A stretch of DNA of 64,000 nucleotides from Candidatus Desulfovibrio gallistercoris (GTDB taxonomy: Bacteria > Desulfobacterota > Desulfovibrionia > Desulfovibrionales > Desulfovibrionaceae). Location of the stretch: assembly GCA_019118745.1 (NCBI GenBank), contig DWYJ01000037.1, positions 38,489 through 102,488 on the forward strand, given 5' to 3'. Within the stretch, counting starts at the first letter, position 1; every line of letters starts with the position of its first letter. Below the pieces are notes generated by a model that made no database searches, was not told the DNA's origin, and worked only from the letters and a program-made list of their open reading frames with translations. A program made the position numbers and the translations under genes. Positions 39,055 through 49,667 of the stretch are shown here, one piece after another.

Positions 39055-41243
39055 GGCCGGGGCGCGACCGGAGCCGAATCCTGCTCCGCCGGGGCTTCAT
39101 CGTCCCCCAGTGGGGTCGTGAAGGGGCCCTCGATCTCCAGACAGCGCCGCGTGAAGTCCTCCGCCGCCAGCGGACGGGCAAAAAGGAAACCCTGCGCCTG
39201 ATCACAGCCACACTCCATGAGGAAACGAGCCTGCTCCACCGTTTCCACGCCTTCGGCCACCACTTCCATGCCCATTTCCTGTCCCAGCGGCACCAGATGA
39301 TGCAGCAGGGTGCGCAGCCGCGGATTGCTCAGGCAGTTGACCAGCAGGCCCTTGTCCAGCTTGAGCACGTCGAAGGGCAGCAGGCAGAGCGTGGTGATGG
39401 AGGAGAAGCCCGTGCCGAAGTCGTCGATGGAAAAGGTCAGACCGGCCTTGCGCAGGCGGTCCATGGTGGGCCGGGCGTGCATCTCGTTGCCCACGAAGGC
39501 GCTTTCCGTCAGCTCCAGCTCCAGCAGGCTCGGCGACACCCGGTAGCATTCCAGCAGACCAAGCAGGAAGTCGGCTATGCCCGCATCCTGGAAATGGATG
39601 CGGGAGACGTTGAGCGAGAGACGCGGCGGCGTCAGTCCCTGATCCAGCCAGGCCCGCAGCTGACGGCAGGCGCATTCCCACATGTAGTGGTCAAAGCGTA
39701 CGATGAAGCCGTTACGCTCGAAGAGAGGCACGAAATTGTCCGGCGATATCTGCACGTCCGGGCTCTGCTGCCAGCGCGCCAGCACTTCGGCCCCCACGAG
39801 CCTGCCGCTGCGCATGCTCACGCGCGGCTGGAAAAAGGGCACGAACTGATGCTGCACGATGCCCTCGACCATATTGCTCTCCACGAGCTGCTCGCAATCG
39901 AGCTTGCGGCCGAGGCTCGCGTCATAAAAGGCGTGGTGGCGCAGATAGCTGCCCTTGACGGTCTTGAGGGCCTCGCGGGCCTGATCGTAGAACTGCCGTA
40001 CCAGCCCTTCCTCTCCGGGCTCGACGATGCGCGTGCCGAAATAAAGGCGCACGTCCATCTTGCTCGAATAGCCATGATGCAGGGTATCGCACACTCCAGC
40101 CACGAAATGCCGCGCCCTCTCCTTGCCGCCCCGCAGGCAGACGGCAAAGATGTCCACGGCCACATGGCCGATGATCTCCCCGCGCTGGAGCATGCCGGAG
40201 GCGATGAAGGCAATGGCCCGCAGCAGGCGGTTGCCTTCCTCATAGGTATGCTTTTTGTTGAAATGCTTGAACCGGCCCACGTCGAAACAGACGATGGCAT
40301 GCGGGACGGCTTCGCGCAGCAGCATCTGCGCCTGGGCACAGAACGTCCCCATATTGGGCACGCCCGTCAGATCGTCGTAGACGTCCCGGAAGCGCAGGTT
40401 GTGCTCGTCGCGCACGGCCTTGTCCACATTGTTGATGGTGGCGATGAAACGGCGCTCCGCCTGCTCGCCCGTACTGAGCCAGGCCACCTGATACCAGCAG
40501 AAGCGATTTTCCCTGTTCCTGAGCCGCAGGCGGAACTCGCTGCCTCCGGCTTCTCCCAGCTGCAAACGGCGCAGGCAGTCCTCCAGGACATGCCGGTCGT
40601 CGACATGCACCACATCATCTTCCAGCCAGACCGCGAAGAGATGCCGGCCGTCGTAGTTCCCGGCAAAATCCTGCATGATCTTGGGCGAGACATAGGTCAG
40701 TTCGAGCGGTGCGCGCCACTCAAAGACGAGCGTCCGGGTACTGGCGAGCGCCGTACGGAAGCGGACCGCCTCGCAATAGCGGCAGCATCTCGGCAGGGCG
40801 GCCTCCTCCTGGTGACGGCCGGCGTGCCGCGCCTGACGCAGCCCCAGCAGGAAGCGCCCCTCTCCTTCGCTTTCCGGCAGAGGGTAGACAAAAAATTCCA
40901 TCTTCACCCGGCGGCCATCCGACAGACGGCAGCGCGCATGCAAAAGGCGCGTCTCACCGCCCAGCTGCAACTGCCGCCAGACCGCCGGGGCCAGCAGGGC
41001 CCGCAAGGAAGCGGCATCTTCAGGCACGACCAGAGCGTCCAGCAGGCTGTCGGGGGTGGCATCTTCCGGCAAGTGCAGAGAGAAATGACCGCCGCATTCG
41101 GCCAGAGTCACTGTTTTTTGCTGGACGTCCACCAACAATACGGCATCATACAGCTGCCGCAGCACGGATGGGCAAAAATGCCCGTTACTCTGACAAGCAT
41201 GCGACTGAGAACACGCGGGATGAGCAAGAAGCTGTTCGGACAT
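39051..41243 (-). CDS. GGDEF/EAL-domain protein (probable c-di-GMP phosphodiesterase, degenerate GGDEF)
   Basis: [38 protein letters not shown] position reads HVAVDIFAV; start MSEQLLAHP at 41243. Confidence 0.87.
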
Positions 41244-41440
41244 GCAGTCCCTCCGGGACAGGTGCGATGCGCTGCCGGCAAGGCCGCCTTTCCCGCAAAT
41301 GATATGCCGGAAACGCGCGTTCTGCGGTCTCGCGGCAGGAAAAGAACATTTTCCCCGTCTTTTGAGCCTAGCCCAAGCGCTGCCGCTGTGCAAGGAAAAT
41401 GGCGGGTGACAAAATGGCGGCCTGCGGCTAGCATGTCGCC

Positions 41441-42751
41441 ATGAAACAGCATACCGCCACCCTGCCCGTCTGGTCCCTGAGCCTCGGCTGCCCCAAGAAC
41501 CGTGTGGACACGGAACACACCCTCGGCTCGCTGGGGCTGCCTGTCCGCAGCGTCGCCCATCCGGGCCACGCCCGGCTGGTCTTCATCAATACCTGCGGCT
41601 TCATCGAACCGGCCGTCCGGGAGTCCGTCCGCAACATCCTGGAGATGATCGAGCGCCTCAGCTCCCTGAAACGGCGTCCCCTGCTGGCGGTGGGCGGCTG
41701 CATGGTCGGCCGTTACGGCGCCGCCGAGCTGGCCGCCGAACTGCCGGAGGTGGATCTTTGGCTGCCCACCAACCGTCTGGAAGAGTGGCCCGCCCTGCTG
41801 ACGCAGGCCCTTGCCCTGCATGAGGCCCCTGTGCCCGGCCGTCTACTATCCACCGGCCCCTCCTATGCCTGGCTCAAGATCGGCGAAGGCTGCCGCCATG
41901 CCTGCGCCTTCTGCACCATACCGTCCATCCGCGGCGGCCTGCGCTCCACGCCCGCCGCCGCTCTGAAGGAAGAGGCCCGCGCCCTGCTCGCCCAGGGCGT
42001 GCGGGAGATCGTGCTTGTGGCGCAGGACAGCAGCGCCTGGGGCAGCGACTTCACCCCGTCGCAGGACCTGCGCTCCCTGCTGGAGACCCTCCTGCCGCTG
42101 GACGGCCTGGCCTGGCTGCGCCTGCTCTATCTCTATCCCACGGGCATCACGCCGGACTTCCTGCGCTTCCTGCGCGAAGCCGGGCGGCCCCTGCTGCCGT
42201 ATCTGGACATCCCCCTCCAGCACGCCCACCCCGACGTGCTTTCCCGCATGGGGCGTCCCTTTGCCCGCAACCCCCGCCATGTGCTGGAGACCGTGCGCGA
42301 ACACCTGCCCGAGGCCGCCCTGCGCACCACCTTCATCGTGGGCTATCCCGGCGAGACGGAAGAACATTTCGAAGAGCTCTGCCGCTTTGTGGAAGACGCC
42401 CGCTTCCAGCAGCTCGGCGTCTTCGCCTACCAGCCGGAAGACGGCACGCCTGCGGCCGCCATGCCCGATCAGGTGCCCGAAGAGGTCAAGGAACGCCGCC
42501 GCAACACGCTCATGGAGATCCAGGCCGAGATCAGCGAGAGCCTCCTCGCCGAGCAGGAAGGCCGGCGCATGGAAGTGCTGGTGGATGCCCCGCATGCGGA
42601 ATGGCCGGGCCTGCATACCGGCCGCGTCTGGTTCCAGGCCCCGGAGGTGGATGGCCTCACCTATGTGAGCGGCCCCGGCGTCCAGCCCGGCGCGCTGGTG
42701 GAAGCGGACATCGTGGAGCACGCCACCTACGACCTGACCGCCCTGGCGTAG
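41441..42751 (+). CDS. rimO: Ribosomal protein S12 methylthiotransferase RimO
   Basis: [38 protein letters not shown] radical SAM motif; C-terminal TRAM. Confidence 0.96.
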   Translation: MKQHTATLPVWSLSLGCPKNRVDTEHTLGSLGLPVRSVAHPGHARLVFINTCGFIEPAVRESVRNILEMIERLSSLKRRPLLAVGGCMVGRYGAAELAAELPEVDLWLPTNRLEEWPALLTQALALHEAPVPGRLLSTGPSYAWLKIGEGCRHACAFCTIPSIRGGLRSTPAAALKEEARALLAQGVREIVLVAQDSSAWGSDFTPSQDLRSLLETLLPLDGLAWLRLLYLYPTGITPDFLRFLREAGRPLLPYLDIPLQHAHPDVLSRMGRPFARNPRHVLETVREHLPEAALRTTFIVGYPGETEEHFEELCRFVEDARFQQLGVFAYQPEDGTPAAAMPDQVPEEVKERRRNTLMEIQAEISESLLAEQEGRRMEVLVDAPHAEWPGLHTGRVWFQAPEVDGLTYVSGPGVQPGALVEADIVEHATYDLTALA

Positions 42752-42895
42752 GGCCTGTTGCGATCCTTCGCTTTTTGTTTGGAGGGAAGGGGGACTCCTC
42801 CGCCGGCGCGGGCGGGGTCCCCCTTCCCCTCACCAGCGCGCTTTTGCCAAGGGAAGATACGGGGGACGAGGCAACTCCGTCCCCAACAGTGAGCC
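42749..42895. repeat. Repeat A, short copy
   Basis: TAGGGCCTGTTGCGATCCTTCGC...GTTTGGAGGGAAGGGGGAC...CCCCCTTCCCCTCACCAGCGCGCTTTTGCC. Confidence 0.8.
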
Positions 42896-42914
42896 TTGGA
42901 CACGTGATTTTCAT

Positions 42915-43068
42915 TAGAGCAATTCCACATTGAAAATGTGGATTGCTCTGGTAGTCGCGAGAGCGACTACCCGCAACCGAACACACGGAAAAAAACACGC
43001 TTTTTCCGTAGTGTGAGGGCAGCGTCAGCATGGAAATTGGACACAATTTCAATGCGAATCCGCTCTAG
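42915..43068. repeat. Repeat C, apparently full-length
   Basis: TAGAGC terminus; hairpins AGAGCAATTCCACAT/ATGTGGATTGCTCT and GGTAGTCGC/GCGACTACC; right end GACACAATTTCAATGCGAATCCGCTCTA, repeated at 63814..63873 in inverse orientation. Confidence 0.85.
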
Positions 43069-43213
43069 AGCGTTTTGCCTTTGAAAAAGGGAAGCGCGAG
43101 GCGGCGGCACAGTGCCGCCCGGCCCAAAGTAAGCGGAAAAACCACGTTTTTTCCACAAAACGACAGGCCGTATGGTTTGAAACGCACAGCGTTTCAAACG
43201 GAAAATGTCCTAA
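43066..43213 (+). repeat. Repeat B copy, sharing TAG with repeat C
   Basis: TAGAGCGTTTTGCCTTTGAAAAAGGGAAGCGCGAGGCGGCGGCACAGTGCCGCC...TTTCAAACGGAAAATGTCCTAA. Confidence 0.92.
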
Positions 43214-43309
43214 ACAGTCAGCCCCTGAAAGCAGCTTGCCCCTGAAGATGCTGTGCACTTCTCCAGGGGCAAAGCTCGCGGCCAAAGGCAGCCTGACGGC
43301 AGGCCGTTG

Positions 43310-44779
43310 TCAGCGTCGCAGCAGGGACGGCAGGGCAAAGTAGAGCTTTGCCGCCAGATCGAAGCAGCCGCCCGGCAGGAAGCTTGCCACGTAGAAGAGG
43401 CGGTGCTTGAAGGACTTCAGGCCAAAGGGGGCCAGCAGTTCACGCGCCTGTGCGCCCTTGCCTTCGCGCCAGAGGGCCACGGCATGCTGGAAGGCGGCCC
43501 GGCGACTCAGCAGATCCACGAGGTCGGCGTGCTCTTCTTCATAGCCGGGATAGATGCGGCAATGCTTCTCCAGGATGCGCAGGGTCTCGTCGGCGAACTG
43601 GGAGAACTTGCGGAAGGTCGTGTTCATGCCGTGGACGCGCCAGAGCGTGAGCGGCGCATCCACATGGGCCAGCTCCCAGTCGTGGGCGATGCGGTAGAAG
43701 AGATCCGCCTCCTCGCAGACGTTGAGGCTCTCGTCGAACCACGGCGGCGCGCTGTCGTCCGCCGGCATGGGGGCAAGGGATTCCAGCGCGCTGCGCCGCA
43801 GCATGGCCGAGGACATGGAGATCCACTGCCGCCGCATGAGCTCGGCAAAGGCCATGCCGTCCACGGGGCGCGTATGCGCGAAGATGCGCCGCAACACCCG
43901 CTTGCCGTTGAAGATCTCCGTATCCGTGCAGACGAGGCCCACCTGCGGGAAGGCATCGAAGATCTCCACCTGCGCCGCCAGCTTTTCCGGCCGCCACAGG
44001 TCGTCACAGTCGAGGAAGGCGATATATTCGCCACGCGCCTCACGCAGGGCGAGGTTGCGCGCCGCGCCGAGCGGCACCGTCTCCTCCCCGCGGAAGTAGC
44101 GCAGGCGGCCCAGCAGGGGCGCATAGGCCTGGGCGATGAACGGGCTCTGGTCCGTAGAGCCGTTGTCCCAGAAGATGACCTCGAAGTCGGTGAAGGTCTG
44201 CGCAGCCAGGCAACGCAGGCTTTCCTCCAGCTTGTCGGCGCTGTTCAGGCTGTTCATGATGACCGACACGCGCGGCGGATCGCCGGGGGCCGTCTCGGCA
44301 AGATGCTGTCCGGCATCGGCCGGCGGCAGGAAACGCGGGTCGGTCTCCGCGGCCGCCGGGGATACGCTCGGCCGGAACACCCAGAAGCGACACAACAGAT
44401 AGAGACAGACGGGCACAAGGATGCTGACCAGCGGCATGGCCAGCCCGTAGGAGAGGCCCAGCAGCCAGGTCAGGATGCTGACCAGTACCGAGTTCAGCAG
44501 CAGCCCCCCCACCTGTACCCAGAAGAAACGCAGGGCCATGTCTCTGTGCAGGCCGCCCGCAGGCTGGAAGGTCCAGCGGCACTGGCCGAAGTAGGCCACC
44601 AGCAGACTGAGCACATAGGCAACCGCATTGCCCAGCAGGAGCGGCCAGCCCCAGGCCTGCACGAAAAGCGCGCCCAGCAGGATGTAGACCAGTGCGGTCA
44701 GGCCGGTAACGAGGCAGAAGCGGACCCAGCGCCGGGCCAGCAGGGAACGGATAAGGCGGCGGTATTCGTCTGACGTCAT
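43310..44779 (-). CDS. GtrA-like membrane domain fused to family 2 glycosyltransferase
   Basis: N-terminal four-TM GtrA-like region (WVRFCLVTGLTALVYILLGALF...); then VSVIMNSLNSADKLEESLRCLAAQTFTDFEVIFWDNGSTD. Confidence 0.87.
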   Translation of the reverse strand: MTSDEYRRLIRSLLARRWVRFCLVTGLTALVYILLGALFVQAWGWPLLLGNAVAYVLSLLVAYFGQCRWTFQPAGGLHRDMALRFFWVQVGGLLLNSVLVSILTWLLGLSYGLAMPLVSILVPVCLYLLCRFWVFRPSVSPAAAETDPRFLPPADAGQHLAETAPGDPPRVSVIMNSLNSADKLEESLRCLAAQTFTDFEVIFWDNGSTDQSPFIAQAYAPLLGRLRYFRGEETVPLGAARNLALREARGEYIAFLDCDDLWRPEKLAAQVEIFDAFPQVGLVCTDTEIFNGKRVLRRIFAHTRPVDGMAFAELMRRQWISMSSAMLRRSALESLAPMPADDSAPPWFDESLNVCEEADLFYRIAHDWELAHVDAPLTLWRVHGMNTTFRKFSQFADETLRILEKHCRIYPGYEEEHADLVDLLSRRAAFQHAVALWREGKGAQARELLAPFGLKSFKHRLFYVASFLPGGCFDLAAKLYFALPSLLRR

Positions 44780-44798
44780 GTCGTCTCCTTGGCCTGCT

Positions 44799-45956
44799 TC
44801 AGATCAGCGCCTCGCGCGCGGCGCGGCAGACGGTCTCCACATCCTCGCGGCTCAGACCGGGGTGCAGGGGCAGGGTCACCAGCTCGTCGTAGAGTTGTTC
44901 ACACACGGGCAGCGGCGGAGCGGCGAAAAAGCTGTGCAGGTGGTTGGGCTTGTAATGCACGCCCGTGGGGATGCCCTGCGCCTCCAGCGCGACCTTGAAG
45001 GCCTCTTTGCGGCCGTCCAGGATGCGGACGGGCAGGATATGCGGGACGACGAAATCTTCCGGGTCCGTTTCCAACAGGGCCAGATGCGGCAGTCCGCCAA
45101 GCAGGGAGGCGTACTGCGCGGCAAGCTCCCTGCGGGCCGGGATGAACTCCGGCTCCAGGCGGGCAAGCTGCACGCGGCCGATGGCGGCCATGATGTTGCT
45201 GAGGTGGAAGCGCCAGCCAAGGCGCTTGATGTCCGGCGTCCAGGTGCGCGTCCCGGCGTAGCGGGAGCGGGTATCGCCCTCCACGGCAAGCAGCCGGGCG
45301 TCGGCGGCCCGCTGGGCGCACTCCCGGTCAAAAGCCACGAGACAGCCGCCCTCGCCGCTGGTGATGTTCTTGATGCCGTCGAAGCTGAAGCACACGAGGT
45401 CGCCGAAACTGCCGATCTTCCGGCCATGATGGCGGCAGCCGAAGGCGTGGGCCGCATCCTCGATGACGCGCAGCCCCTTGCGGCGGGCGAAGTCGTACAC
45501 TTCGTCCAGGTGCCAGGGATTGCTTGCGTAATGTACCGGCATGATGGCGATGGCGTCGCCGTCCAGCCGTTTTTCGGCGTCGCGGAGATCCAGCGTGCCG
45601 GTCTGCGGCAGCACGTCGCAGGCGACGGGCAGGCAGCCCGCGGCCACGATGGCCTGGAAGGAAGCCACGAAGGTCAGGGAAGGGACCAGTATCTTGGGGA
45701 CAGCGCCCTGCCGGCCGGGCAGACGGCTTTCGGCCTGCAGGCTGTCCACAGCCAGGGTCAGCGCGGCCGTGCCCGTATTGGTGGTGATGACCTGCCAGGG
45801 TTCCACGCCGAGCCAGGCGGCCAGCTCTTCCTCAAAGCGGCGGGTCTCGGCCCCCATGCCCAGATAGCCGTCCTCCTCGATGACGCGCCGTACGGCCTCG
45901 GCCTCGGAGGCGCCCACGATGGAACGCGATAGACGCATTTGCATACTGTCCTCCAC
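44799..45956 (-). CDS. DegT/DnrJ/EryC1/StrS-family aminotransferase
   Basis: TTNTGTAALTLAVDSL, EDAAHAFGCRHHGRKIGSFGDLVCFSFDGIKNITSGEGG. Confidence 0.93.
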   Translation of the reverse strand: MEDSMQMRLSRSIVGASEAEAVRRVIEEDGYLGMGAETRRFEEELAAWLGVEPWQVITTNTGTAALTLAVDSLQAESRLPGRQGAVPKILVPSLTFVASFQAIVAAGCLPVACDVLPQTGTLDLRDAEKRLDGDAIAIMPVHYASNPWHLDEVYDFARRKGLRVIEDAAHAFGCRHHGRKIGSFGDLVCFSFDGIKNITSGEGGCLVAFDRECAQRAADARLLAVEGDTRSRYAGTRTWTPDIKRLGWRFHLSNIMAAIGRVQLARLEPEFIPARRELAAQYASLLGGLPHLALLETDPEDFVVPHILPVRILDGRKEAFKVALEAQGIPTGVHYKPNHLHSFFAAPPLPVCEQLYDELVTLPLHPGLSREDVETVCRAAREALI

Positions 45957-46047
45957 AGGGATGGAATGGATACCTGCATATCCTCTAATAGCCTTGGGGG
46001 CAAGCCTTGCCCTAGGCGCCCCGCGTCTGTGCGCAGGCCCCGCCGCC

Positions 46048-46078
46048 CAGCAAAAAGGGCGGCCGGAGCCGCCCTCAT
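46048..46078 (-). terminator. Terminator after chemoreceptor 1
   Basis: GGGCGGCTCCGGCCGCCCTTTTT on minus strand. Confidence 0.8.
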
Positions 46079-46098
46079 GCGTTCCCTCTCAGGGATCG

Positions 46099-48177
46099 TC
46101 AGCTGTGCTTCATCTCGCTGATGAGCTTTTCCAGTCGCTTTGCCTGTTCGCTCAGGTTGTTCACGGCCTGGGCCGCCTGCGTCATGGCCTGCGCCGTTTC
46201 CGTGGACATGTCGTTGACCTGCACGATGGACTGATTGATCTGCTCGCTGGCCGCGGACTGCTCCTCGCTGGCCGTGGCGATGGCGCGCACCTCATCGGCG
46301 GTCGTCTCCGCATCGGAAACGATCTCGGTGAGGGCCGTGCCGGACTTGTTGGCCAGCTTGGTGGCCTGGTCGATCTGTTCCACGGCCCTGTCCACGCCTT
46401 CCATGCTCTTGGCCGTGCTCTGCTGGATGGCGCTGATGGCGCTGCCCACCTCGGAGGTGGAGGCCATGGTCTTTTCGGCCAGCTTGCGCACCTCGTCGGC
46501 CACCACGGCGAAGCCGCGCCCGGCCTCGCCGGCGCGGGCCGCCTCGATGGCGGCGTTGAGCGCGAGCAGGTTGGTCTGGTCCGCGATGTCGGAGATCACG
46601 CCCATGATGGCGCTGATGGCGCGGGCATGCTCATTGAGCTGGTGCATGTCGTCCTTGAGGCGCAGGGTCTGCTGCTGCGTTTCCTGGATGCTGACCAGCG
46701 CCTGCTGCACCACGGCGGCCCCGTCCTCGGCCTTGTGCCGGGTCTCGGCGGACATTTCCGAAGCGGCGGAGGCGTTGCGCGCCACTTCCTGCACCGTGGA
46801 ATTCATCTGGTTCATGGCCGTGGCGGCTTCGGCCAGCCGCTGGGCGGACTCGGAGGCCGTCACGTCCGAACGGCTGATATGGGCCGAGAGCTGGGTCGCG
46901 GCGGCGGAGATGATGTCCACCACCTCGGTCAGCTGGCTTGCCGCGCTCTGCATGCCGTCGCGGCGGGCAAGTTCGGCATGCCTGGCCGCGTCTTCGGCGC
47001 GCGCCGTGGCGGCCTTGGCCTCTTCGGTGGCCTTGATGGCCTCACGGGCCTTGGCCTCGCTCTCGCCCAGCAGACGGCGGAGGCCGTCCATCATATGTCG
47101 TACCCCGCGGGCCACGACGCTGATCTCGTCGCCGCGCCGCTCCGCCTGATCCAGGGCCTCGGTGGTGTCGGAGGAGAGTTCCAGATCCCCGCCGGCAGCC
47201 TGTTCCACCACGCGGGAGCAGACGCCCAGGGGCCGCGTGATGCCGCGCGCCATGATGAAGATGATGGCCGACACCAGCAGGGCCAGCCCCACGGCAAGTA
47301 CGATGACGAGCGTGCGCAGGGTATGTATCCTGGCAAGCGTCTCCGCTTCATCCAGTTCTATGCAGCAGTACCAGTTCTCGCTGGGCATGAGGCGGAAATA
47401 CAGGATCTTTCTGTCGCCTTCGTCCGTGGTGAATTCGATGCGGCCGGCGTCCTTGCCCTGCATGGCCTTGAACTGTTCGCTGGCGGCATCGTTGCGGCCG
47501 AGCTGCGCGGGGTCATTGTGCAGGATGACCTGGCCATCGGCGCTGTAGACATAGGCGCTGCCCTTGCTGCCGGGCTTGATGCGGCCCAGGAGCATCTGCG
47601 AGAGCTGGGCATTGTCCAGCCCCGCAAAGAACACCCCGGTGTATTCCTTGCCGTCCTTCACGGGTACGCCCACGACGGTATTGAGCCGGCCCGTGTCCTT
47701 GCTGATGTAGGTGCCGATGCTGGCCTTGCCTTCCAGACCGGCCTTGACATAGGCCCGGTCGCCCACGTTGGAGTCCCGCAGCTTGTCCGGGGCGTCCGTG
47801 GCGTCATTGCGGCAGCCCAGCAGGATGCCGTCCGGGGCCACCACACCACAGATGGCGATGCCGGTGGTCGTCTTGATGTAATACGCCAGGAGCGAGTCCA
47901 CATCGGCGATATCCTGCTCGTCCTTGATGCCGTTGGCATAAAAACGCAGGGTCTCCAGGATGCGGATGTTCTGGGCGGGCATCTCCATGCCCTGCCGCAG
48001 CGTCCTGAACAGCATGTCCGTGCCGATCTCCTGCGCGACGAGCAGCGTGGGGATATCGCTTTCGATCTGCTCCATGAGAGCGGATGAGGCATTCCGATAA
48101 CTCACGCTCCCCAGGATGATGAGCCCGATGAGCGCAGGGCAGAGGATGGTTAGCGTCATTTTCGTAAAAAGCTTCAT
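46099..48177 (-). CDS. Methyl-accepting chemotaxis protein 1
   Basis: TM-Cache-like-TM-HAMP and [43 protein letters not shown]. Confidence 0.95.
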   Translation of the reverse strand: MKLFTKMTLTILCPALIGLIILGSVSYRNASSALMEQIESDIPTLLVAQEIGTDMLFRTLRQGMEMPAQNIRILETLRFYANGIKDEQDIADVDSLLAYYIKTTTGIAICGVVAPDGILLGCRNDATDAPDKLRDSNVGDRAYVKAGLEGKASIGTYISKDTGRLNTVVGVPVKDGKEYTGVFFAGLDNAQLSQMLLGRIKPGSKGSAYVYSADGQVILHNDPAQLGRNDAASEQFKAMQGKDAGRIEFTTDEGDRKILYFRLMPSENWYCCIELDEAETLARIHTLRTLVIVLAVGLALLVSAIIFIMARGITRPLGVCSRVVEQAAGGDLELSSDTTEALDQAERRGDEISVVARGVRHMMDGLRRLLGESEAKAREAIKATEEAKAATARAEDAARHAELARRDGMQSAASQLTEVVDIISAAATQLSAHISRSDVTASESAQRLAEAATAMNQMNSTVQEVARNASAASEMSAETRHKAEDGAAVVQQALVSIQETQQQTLRLKDDMHQLNEHARAISAIMGVISDIADQTNLLALNAAIEAARAGEAGRGFAVVADEVRKLAEKTMASTSEVGSAISAIQQSTAKSMEGVDRAVEQIDQATKLANKSGTALTEIVSDAETTADEVRAIATASEEQSAASEQINQSIVQVNDMSTETAQAMTQAAQAVNNLSEQAKRLEKLISEMKHS

Positions 48178-48238
48178 GCGGACATCCTTTCGCGAATGGG
48201 GGGAAGATGACGTCGAACCTCAGGGGGCAAGCTCACGA

Positions 48239-48703
48239 TCAAAGGCTGTCGATATCCAGATGCGACATGAGGCGGTCCAGATCGAGCAGGATGAGCAGGC
48301 GCTCGTCCAGTTTGCCGACGCCACGGATATATTCGGAGCCGATGCCGGCCACGACCGGCGGCGGGTCCTCCACGGTGGACGAGGGGATGCGCAGCACCTC
48401 GGAAACGGCGTCCACGAGGAAGCCCACGATCTTCTGGTCGAACTCCATGACCACGATACGCGTTTGCGGCGTCGGCTCCTGGACGGGCAGACTGAAGCGC
48501 GAGCGCATGTTGACCACGGGGATGACCTTGCCGCGCAGGTTGATGACCCCGTCGATATAGACAGGCGCGCGCGGCACGGGGGTTATCTGCATCATGCGGA
48601 TGATTTCCTGCACGGCCAGAATATCCACCCCGAACTCTTCTTCGCCGATGTGAAAGGTCACAAGTTGCAGGAGACCGTCTTCACGGGAAATTTCCTGGCT
48701 CAT
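48239..48703 (-). CDS. cheW: Chemotaxis coupling protein CheW
   Basis: LVTFHIGEEEFGVDILAVQEIIRMMQITPVPRAPVYIDGVINLRGKVIPVVNMR; start ATG 48703. Confidence 0.95.
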   Translation of the reverse strand: MSQEISREDGLLQLVTFHIGEEEFGVDILAVQEIIRMMQITPVPRAPVYIDGVINLRGKVIPVVNMRSRFSLPVQEPTPQTRIVVMEFDQKIVGFLVDAVSEVLRIPSSTVEDPPPVVAGIGSEYIRGVGKLDERLLILLDLDRLMSHLDIDSL

Positions 48704-48746
48704 ATTTCCTCCAAGCAAGCCGTTATATCCGATGGCACTTCTAATC

Positions 48747-48773
48747 TTATCGGCGCGGCGGTGACGAATATTA
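48747..48773 (-). promoter_or_regulatory. Sigma-28 (FliA) promoter for cheW
   Basis: Reverse complement TAAT-N15-GCCGATAA. Confidence 0.7.
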
Positions 48774-49059
48774 GGCATGGGGCGACGGGACCCGTCTTTC
48801 CGGCGGCTCTCCCCGGTCTTGCGCAAGGCCGCCCCAGGAACCGGCGTCACGCAGCATGCCAGAGTCCCCCTCGCAGGTCGAGAAAAAAGCGCAGTTCCCG
48901 GCACTGGGCCGTGCCGTCATTTTTCGTTCAGCTACTTGAATTTTTAAAAAATTTGCGCTCAAAAAATAGTCAGTAATTTTTCATATAGTCTATTAAAGCG
49001 ATGATACTGTCTGGAATATTTTCCGTTTGGACTATACAGCATTTCAAACAAAAAAACTC

Positions 49060-49204
49060 TAGAGCATTTTCCTTTGAAATGCTTCGCGCTTCAAACCATA
49101 CGGCTTGGCGTTTCGCGCAACACCGCGGTTTTTCCGCTCACTTTGGGCCGGGCGCACTGTGCAGCCCCCTCGCGTTCTACCTTTTTCAAAGATAAACCAC
49201 GCTA
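49060..49204 (-). repeat. Repeat B copy (inverse orientation)
   Basis: TAGAGCATTTTCC...TTTCAAAGATAAACCACGCTA. Confidence 0.85.
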
Positions 49205-49294
49205 AAATGGGAGCGGGGCGTGACAAGCCCGACCACCAGCCCTTCCGGCGTAGTGATGCCGGTCTGGTCCTTGGTGGAAGAGGGGACGCTCATG
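49205..49294 (-). pseudogene. Possible gene remnant between two repeat B copies
   Basis: Minus frame ...MSVPSSTKDQTGITTPEGLVVGLVTPRSHFSVVYL* runs into repeat B; no intact gene. Confidence 0.3.
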
Positions 49295-49469
49295 CTTCTG
49301 GAGGCCGGATCTTTCCCGGCCCTGAGGCTTCGGGCGGTTCCGCACCGCCTTCATTCTCATAGACGACGCCGTCCGCTGCCGCATGACGCTTCCCCTGTTC
49401 GGAAAGCATACATACGGCTGCGGACGGCGTTCGCCCTGCCGGTCCCCGCCATGCGCCGGCAGGGACTCT

Positions 49470-49617
49470 TAGGGCATTTTCCGTTTGAAACGTTTCACGT
49501 TTCAAACCATACGGTCTGACGTTTCGCGGAAAAAACGCGGTTTTTCCGCCTACTTTCGGCCGGGCGGCGCTGTGCCGCCGCCTCGCGTTTTCTCTTTTTC
49601 AAAGACAAAACGCTCTA
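49470..49617 (-). repeat. Repeat B copy (inverse orientation)
   Basis: TAGGGCATTTTCCGTTTGAAACGTTTCACGTTTCAAACCATACGGTCTGACGTTTCGCGGAAAAAACGCGG...GCGGCGCTGTGCCGCC...CAAAACGCTCTA. Confidence 0.95.
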
Positions 49618-49667
49618 AAACCTCCTGCAATCAATCAGGAGGGCAGGAGTCAAAGCGGCATTGCGGA

